Of a stretch of DNA of 64,000 nt, positions 60,001 through 64,000 are shown in pieces. Position 1 is the stretch's first letter, and every line of letters starts with the position of its first letter. Below the pieces are notes generated by a model. The model was not told the DNA's origin and made no database searches. It worked only from the letters and a program-made list of their open reading frames with translations. Origin of the DNA: Spirochaetota bacterium (GTDB lineage: Bacteria; Spirochaetota; UBA4802; UBA5550). The translations under genes and the position numbers were made by a program. The DNA lies in NCBI GenBank assembly GCA_017999915.1, contig JAGNKX010000003.1:124001-188000 (forward strand), written 5' to 3'.

Positions 60001-61284
60001 CGTGCTTTCCGCAACCACCACCAATCGTCGCGCAACGTTCCCGCGACCCTCAATGTCATTCGCGCTGACGGTCTCTCGAAGGGAAAGGACATCTTCGCGG
60101 GGAAGACCCTTCTCCTGCCTAACTGGGACTGGATTACCTGCGGATTCATCGAAGAGATATTGAGAAAGGACGGCATTGATGCGCGCGTGGTCTCTGAAAG
60201 CCCCGACTCGATCCACCGGAGCATGAGATTCAACACCGGCCAGTGCATTCCCCTCAACATCATCGTACAGAACGGCATCGACTATATCGAGCGGCACGGC
60301 CTCGACCCCGCCAGGTCCGTCATCTGGAGCATGAACTCGAAGATCGCCTGCAACATCGGCATGTTTCCCCATTACACGAAGTATCTCCTCGAGTCTTTCG
60401 GAAAAGGGTACGAGGACATAGCGGTCTACATGGGGGACATCACCTTCGTCGATATAGCCGTGCCGACCGCGGTGCAGTGCTATCTCGGCTTCATGTTCGG
60501 CGGGATGCTCAGGAAGATGTCCTGCCACGTGCGGCCCTACGAGAACGTACCGGGCGCGACCGACCGGGCGCTGATGCAATCGGTGAAGATCCTCAGGGAA
60601 GCCTTTGCCGGCGGCCGCTCCAAGGAGGATGCCCTGACCGAGGTGATGGGCCTCTTCAAGGCCATCGATGTCACCAGGACAGAGCGGCCCAAGGTTGCCA
60701 TCTTCGGCGACCTCTATGTCCGCGACAACGATATCATGAACCAGGGCCTTATCAGGACCATCGAGGCCAACGGCGGCGAGGTCATCACCACCCCCTACAG
60801 CGAGCTGATCGCCATCGTCGCGGACCGCTATATCAAGAAATGGTTCCTCCAGGGGCTCTTCGGCGACGCCGCCCTGGCCAAGGTGCTCACCAAGGTGGTC
60901 ACGGTGCTCAACAAGAGGTATTATAGGTATTTCAACCAGGTGCTGCCGGGCGGCGATTTCAGGCTCCTCGACGACGCCGAAGAGGTGCTCACGAAATTCG
61001 GCCTGAGCATCTACCACACGGGCGAATCGATGGAGAATATCATGAAGATATTCCACATCATCGAGCAGCATCCGGACCTGTCGCTCTTCGTGCAGACAAA
61101 CCCGGCCTACTGCTGTCCCTCGATGGTGACCGAGGCCATGGCCGACCGCATCGAGCAGCTCACCGGCATCCCCATCGTCACCATCGAGTATGACGGCACC
61201 ACCGCATCGCGGAATGAGGACGTGATACCGTATCTGAAATATCCCCGGAAAGCGCGGCGCAGGGATTTTTCCAAGGCTATGTGA
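57034..61284 (+). CDS. Giant acyl-CoA dehydratase activase: tandem BadF/BcrA ATPases plus DUF2229 and HgdB-like parts
   Basis: 1416 residues. Residues about 5-265 form one ASKHA ATPase (VLGIDIGSISISLAEVS, SCAAGTGSFLDQQAARLS). Residues about 325-590 form a second (YLGVDIGSTSTKAVILDED, EIGGQDSKFTTLRNGMVNF, VCAAGTGSFIEEQAKKLGC). The cysteine in each CAAGTGSF motif would bridge a [4Fe-4S] cluster in a dimer. A cysteine cluster (VCELCANHCKITVAE, FGFLCGRDYK) at about 610-650 starts the DUF2229 part. The C-terminus (VAIFGDLYVRDNDIMNQGLI) resembles dehydratase-component folds. Such proteins inject electrons with ATP into 2-hydroxyacyl-CoA dehydratases or relatives. No dehydratase subunits are adjacent; the double-cubane protein at 3405 is a possible but distant partner. 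Confidence 0.9.
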   Translation: MTNKTTVLGIDIGSISISLAEVSRDGNIGKTAYAFHRGKIAETLKELLSGFDLASVGGLAATTSSPEIIDGAVAYDSRVSAIRAAKHLHGKVGSILIVGGEKFGLVLFDGDGEYLNYRSNTSCAAGTGSFLDQQAARLSLSGIHEFSELAFRNSGSVPKIASRCAVFAKTDLIHAQQEGYSREEICDGLSFGLARNIADTLFSNVKPGGPMVFCGGVSKNRAVVKHFSRMLDIDIITHEHSHLYGAIGAALSYIDENPKGIAACIRKPEDIILVHEKKKDYYYDSLTLKLSEYPSFDSIKRYEFRPVNNGFTVPVEIDIYERLESGREYGAYLGVDIGSTSTKAVILDEDRRVLAGLYTRTSGRPVAAVQALFEGIDDMTMHQGVSIRYLGAGTTGSGRKFIGGIIGADIALDEITAHARAACELDPAVDTVIEIGGQDSKFTTLRNGMVNFSIMNHVCAAGTGSFIEEQAKKLGCPLSDYSRRAEGARAPMSSDRCTVFMERDLNYYLSEGFSVNEVLASVLHSVRDNYLTKVAIEKNIGDRVFFQGATAKNRALVAAFEQRLGRPIMVSKYCHLTGAMGVALHLHDQGKRSTAFRGIGLYRNDIPVRTEVCELCANHCKITVAEVMGETAAFGFLCGRDYKTDSYVRHPNAFDLIKERNRVLNASLREPGREEAGEGPAVTVGIPAALHLFDEMPLWRKFFDLLDVGTVTSEQYRQGIAEGKNLTGAEFCAPMAALHGHVNYLADRADYIFLPHYMENRQSSRAVKRNYCYYTQYSPSLVLSAIDIRNKDKILTPLIRSNLGTFYLKVQLFRMMKTIKGNGIGFMQVSNAYDQASEHFIRSREELRRLYEEESAGSDDIHVVFVGRPYTILSRSMNNGIPEIFSRHGIKTFFQDMLPEEENDDADMDHLLEMIHWKYASVVLNSAKAISSARGVYPVFVTSFKCTPDSYVMEYFKKIMDGSGKPYLILQLDEHDSSVGYETRIEAAIRAFRNHHQSSRNVPATLNVIRADGLSKGKDIFAGKTLLLPNWDWITCGFIEEILRKDGIDARVVSESPDSIHRSMRFNTGQCIPLNIIVQNGIDYIERHGLDPARSVIWSMNSKIACNIGMFPHYTKYLLESFGKGYEDIAVYMGDITFVDIAVPTAVQCYLGFMFGGMLRKMSCHVRPYENVPGATDRALMQSVKILREAFAGGRSKEDALTEVMGLFKAIDVTRTERPKVAIFGDLYVRDNDIMNQGLIRTIEANGGEVITTPYSELIAIVADRYIKKWFLQGLFGDAALAKVLTKVVTVLNKRYYRYFNQVLPGGDFRLLDDAEEVLTKFGLSIYHTGESMENIMKIFHIIEQHPDLSLFVQTNPAYCCPSMVTEAMADRIEQLTGIPIVTIEYDGTTASRNEDVIPYLKYPRKARRRDFSKAM

Positions 61285-61299
61285 TGGGGCGGAAGCGGC

Positions 61300-61326
61300 G
61301 GCCAATCCCGGAGCGGAGGATTGGCC
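61300..61326. terminator. Stem-loop between convergent genes
   Basis: GGCCAATCC (61300-61308) pairs with GGATTGGCC (61318-61326) around a 9-base loop, 16 bases after the activase stop and 26 bases before the glycosyltransferase stop. There is no U run. Confidence 0.45.
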
Positions 61327-61351
61327 GTTGCATGACGGAAACGCGGCAATG

Positions 61352-62443
61352 CTATTTCCTGAAGACCAGCAGTTTGCTTCCCGTGTAATTGATTATCGTG
61401 CCTGCGAGGATCCCGATCAGGGCCGTGAATATGTAATACCTTCTGAAAAAACCGACATGGTTGTAGAGCGATAACGAGATGATAAGGTTTATCGACAATC
61501 CCGCCAGGCAGATGGCTATGAATTCCAGGTATTGCATGATTGAGTTGGACGGTTTTGTCCTGCTGAATGTTATGAACTTATTAAGTATATAGTTCGAAGT
61601 CACGGCAAAGATAAAACCGAGAACCAGGGACGTCGAATAGGGCAGCGATAATACCTTGTATGCCAGGTACACGGTAAAGAGGTTAACCGGTATCCCCGAA
61701 GCTCCGATCAGGGAAAACTGGACGAACTGGACTATGACCTCATACCGGTATGTATAGAGCCTGAACAGGTGGGCTATGTACAACAGCTGCTCTTTCAGGG
61801 ATAGCTTGCTTTCCCCGTGAAGCCGCTTCTGGAACTGGATCGGTATCTCCATGATGTTCCGGGGATCGGTCTTGACCAGAAGCTCAAGGCCAATCTTGAA
61901 CCCCAGCGGGTTGAGCCGGTCGCCGGCGGACGCCAGCAGGTGTTTCGGGAACGCGAAAAAGCCGGACATCGGGTCCCTCACCGCCGCCAGGGGCCGCGCG
62001 AGCATGCGCGATACCCAGGCGTTCAGCTTCCTGAACCAGTTGAAGTGCGGGATGCTCCCGCCCGGCACGAACCTGCTGCCGATCACGAATTCCGATTTCC
62101 CCTCCATGATGGGCTTGATCAATTCCGATATCTTTCCGGGGGGGTGGCTCAGGTCCGCGTCCATCACGACGCAGATGTTTCCCCGCGCCAGGGAAAAGCC
62201 CAATATGACCGCGGAGGAGAGGCCCTTTTCGTTGATCCTGACGTGAAGGTCGACGGGATACGCCCTTGACAGCCCCTTGACGACCCTGTCGATGCCGTCC
62301 CGTGAGTCGTCGTCGACAATGATTATCTCGTAGTTGATTTTCTCTCCGGTAAGCACACCGTTGATCTGTTGCGTCAGCTCCGGTATGTTTTCGGCCTCAT
62401 GGTACGTTGGCACGATGATTGAGACGAGCGGTTTGTTCTTCAT
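61352..62443 (-). CDS. GT2 glycosyltransferase (DPM1-like) fused to a GtrA membrane domain
   Basis: 363 residues. The GT-A part has SIIVPTYHEAENIPELTQQI, IIIVDDDSRDG, the DxD-type VMDADLSHPPGKISEL and DPMSGFFAFPKHLL, as in polyprenyl-phosphate mannosyl/glucosyltransferases. From about residue 235, four transmembrane helices form a GtrA domain (FVQFSLIGASGIPVNLFTVY, TSNYILNKFITFSRT). It would load a sugar onto undecaprenyl phosphate and help to flip it. The ATG at 62443 has GGAGG 6 bases upstream; the TTG at 62455 is rejected. It lies 71 bases after the GT39-like gene, which could use the lipid-linked sugar. Confidence 0.93.
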   Translation of the reverse strand: MKNKPLVSIIVPTYHEAENIPELTQQINGVLTGEKINYEIIIVDDDSRDGIDRVVKGLSRAYPVDLHVRINEKGLSSAVILGFSLARGNICVVMDADLSHPPGKISELIKPIMEGKSEFVIGSRFVPGGSIPHFNWFRKLNAWVSRMLARPLAAVRDPMSGFFAFPKHLLASAGDRLNPLGFKIGLELLVKTDPRNIMEIPIQFQKRLHGESKLSLKEQLLYIAHLFRLYTYRYEVIVQFVQFSLIGASGIPVNLFTVYLAYKVLSLPYSTSLVLGFIFAVTSNYILNKFITFSRTKPSNSIMQYLEFIAICLAGLSINLIISLSLYNHVGFFRRYYIFTALIGILAGTIINYTGSKLLVFRK

Positions 62444-62514
62444 AGCAGCCTCCAAGCAGCGAATATTTCTTTTTATATATGTGTGATGGATCCTCTCGAT
62501 AAGCGGAACGCTCT

Positions 62515-64000
62515 TTAAATCCGCTTGTAGATGTCGAATCCGTCAATGGTTTCAGCCAGCCTGTAGTGGTCCTTGATGTACGACCTCATTTCGGCGGCCC
62601 TCATCTCAATATAGTTATCCCTGAATATATGCGAGAGCATGGCGTCTTTCTTCGTGTTGAAGCCGTCAGTATCGTCGACGATGAGAGCCGGCTTTTCATT
62701 CATCAGCTGCTTCAGGAAAATATCCCACGCCGTTATGTCTTTTCTGGAGATGCGGGAATAATAGTAATAGCGGCAGAGAAACTCGGCCGGATAGACCATT
62801 GACGTGGCCATGGTCCTGCCCGAGTAGATATAGATCGGGGTAACGTTTACCCATACGTATATTTTGTCACGGTCCGATGTGTTCTTCTGAATGTACTCGA
62901 CCACGCCCTTGTACTGTTTAATGCTCTCATGGATCGTGGGACGCTGTGTGTTCATGTGAATGGCCATGAAATAGAACGGAGACGTCGCGAGGAACAGCAC
63001 CATCAGGACCTTCACCATGGCCGCCAGCTCTTTGCTGACGGTGAAGCTTTCAACGTGGCGGTACAGGGCATGGAAGCCCTGGGCGGTGAGGAGGCAGAGG
63101 GGTATGTACATCATGTAGAAATAGCGAAGACCGGGCTTGCCCCCGGTAAAGAACGCCAGGTACTCCATGAGAAGCATCATCATCAGGAAAATGAACACTT
63201 CGCTATTTTGATTCCATTGGAACATGCGGGTAATTCTTCCCGCCTTCGACGCAATACGCGAGAGAAAGGGAGCCTTGTTCTCACCTGATGCCGGTTCTTC
63301 CGGTGTCGCTCTTTCAGAGCGGATTCCCCGCCATTGGACAATCACCTGGCAGACGGCAAAGAAAACCATCGGCATCAGGCCCGCGAAAAACAGCAGTATC
63401 ATCAATGCCGATATAAATTTCATGTTCAGCCGGAGGACTCCGAGATAATGCTTCACTATCGTCGATTGCCAGAACGTATAATAATCATAGACGCCGGAGA
63501 AGTAGTAGTATGTGGGAACCGCCGCCGCCAGCAGCACGAAGGGAACCGACAGGGCCAGGACCATTTTGACGGATTCTTTTTTAATGCCGTGCTTGTACAG
63601 TATGAATAATCCGTAAACAGCCATGATGATGCCGAATCGCGTGTTATAGAGGGTGGCCAGGGATTGGAAAATGCTGCAGAGGATGATGTCGATCGTCTTG
63701 GGAGAAAGATCCCTCTTAACAAAGAAATAGAGGCTGATCACGCTCATCAGTGTGGCATACATTTCAGTTCTTCCGCCCAGCACTTCAGATCCCTGGGAGC
63801 AGATGCTGTAGGCCGCGAACAGGAGGCCTGAAATCATGCCTATGGCTGGGCCGCCCAGGCTGTTGCCGACGAAGTATAGGCCAAGGGCCGTTAAAAATAT
63901 GACGGCGATGGTAATGGCCTTGGAAAGATAGAGGTAGCCCTCGTATGATTTTCCAGAAAGGTTGTATATGAGGGCGCAGGTATAATAGATTAATGGCGGC
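62515..64000 (-). CDS. GT39/ArnT-like membrane glycosyltransferase, 5' end outside window
   Basis: The frame is open on the minus strand from the window edge to the stop at 62515, giving about 494 visible residues; the ATG at 63837 is internal. The edge segment reads PPLIYYTCALIYNLSGKSYE, the typical first luminal loop of GT-C enzymes (PPLxYY), so the missing part probably includes the catalytic acidic residues. At least eight transmembrane helices follow, then a soluble C-terminal domain (TSDRDKIYVWVNVTPIYIYS). GT39-like enzymes transfer sugar from polyprenyl phosphate to proteins or lipid A. Its neighbour is a polyprenyl-phosphate glycosyltransferase. Confidence 0.8.
   Translation of the reverse strand, partial: PPLIYYTCALIYNLSGKSYEGYLYLSKAITIAVIFLTALGLYFVGNSLGGPAIGMISGLLFAAYSICSQGSEVLGGRTEMYATLMSVISLYFFVKRDLSPKTIDIILCSIFQSLATLYNTRFGIIMAVYGLFILYKHGIKKESVKMVLALSVPFVLLAAAVPTYYYFSGVYDYYTFWQSTIVKHYLGVLRLNMKFISALMILLFFAGLMPMVFFAVCQVIVQWRGIRSERATPEEPASGENKAPFLSRIASKAGRITRMFQWNQNSEVFIFLMMMLLMEYLAFFTGGKPGLRYFYMMYIPLCLLTAQGFHALYRHVESFTVSKELAAMVKVLMVLFLATSPFYFMAIHMNTQRPTIHESIKQYKGVVEYIQKNTSDRDKIYVWVNVTPIYIYSGRTMATSMVYPAEFLCRYYYYSRISRKDITAWDIFLKQLMNEKPALIVDDTDGFNTKKDAMLSHIFRDNYIEMRAAEMRSYIKDHYRLAETIDGFDIYKRI

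Overview
The window looks like chromosome of an anaerobic, diderm, motile or chemotactic bacterium. The evidence is two porin-like or outer-membrane proteins, several lipoproteins, an OmpA-type protein, a chemotaxis transducer, a double-cubane-cluster anaerobic reductase, a giant 2-hydroxyacyl-CoA-dehydratase-type activase, a molybdopterin oxidoreductase and a molybdate-binding Mop protein. The style of the sensory proteins (6-TM chemotaxis transducer, multi-TM SpoIIE phosphatase, cNMP-GGDEF pairs) and the TPR/FN3-like envelope proteins fit a Spirochaetota member best, but this is inference and no rRNA is present. The organism decodes UGA as selenocysteine: its selD has an in-frame TGA at the active site followed at once by a bacterial SECIS-like hairpin.

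Layout. 0-3.3 kb: a truncated unknown gene, an intergenic repeat block, a CapA-like protein and tRNA-Gln(CTG). 3.4-9.6 kb: double-cubane reductase, Mop, a small TIR element, then a selenium operon (cysteine desulfurase, DUF3343, selD) running into two DedA genes, and DUF1003. 9.7-17.6 kb: a cNMP-binding glucoamylase-like fusion with an OmpA-type and an RsbRD_N protein, two cNMP-GGDEF proteins, a DHH phosphoesterase and ssb. 17.8-21.5 kb: an AT-rich island of four small genes separated by integron attC-like sites, bounded by 102-bp inverted repeats and by hairpin repeats. 21.6-30.9 kb: molybdopterin oxidoreductase, WG-repeat protein, M29 aminopeptidase, small membrane proteins, Smr, histidine kinase, YlbF and a HAMP-type protein. 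31-39.8 kb: maf and rel, an FN3-like/TPR pair, HtrA, porin, apt. 39.8-49.6 kb: an RsmG-TrmH fusion, GNAT, hisS, U32 protein, a RAYT transposase, an outer-membrane protein, an ILVBL-like ThDP enzyme, a sirtuin and a small secreted protein. 50-64 kb: LEA-2 lipoprotein, SpoIIE phosphatase, acyl-CoA ligase, chemotaxis transducer, giant activase, and two polyisoprenyl-type glycosyltransferases, the last cut by the window edge.

The most unusual signal is an 11-12 bp word, GGGGTCAGAGC(C). It occurs 16 times in both orientations between 41.8 and 49.6 kb, plus once at 22.2 kb, around a REP-associated tyrosine transposase whose own last codons are made of the word. At least eleven of the seventeen exact copies lie in frame inside coding sequences, four of them in one U32 gene. 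This suggests a RAYT-linked repeat that spreads without breaking reading frames. The second accessory system is the attC-like cassette island, which has no integrase in the window.
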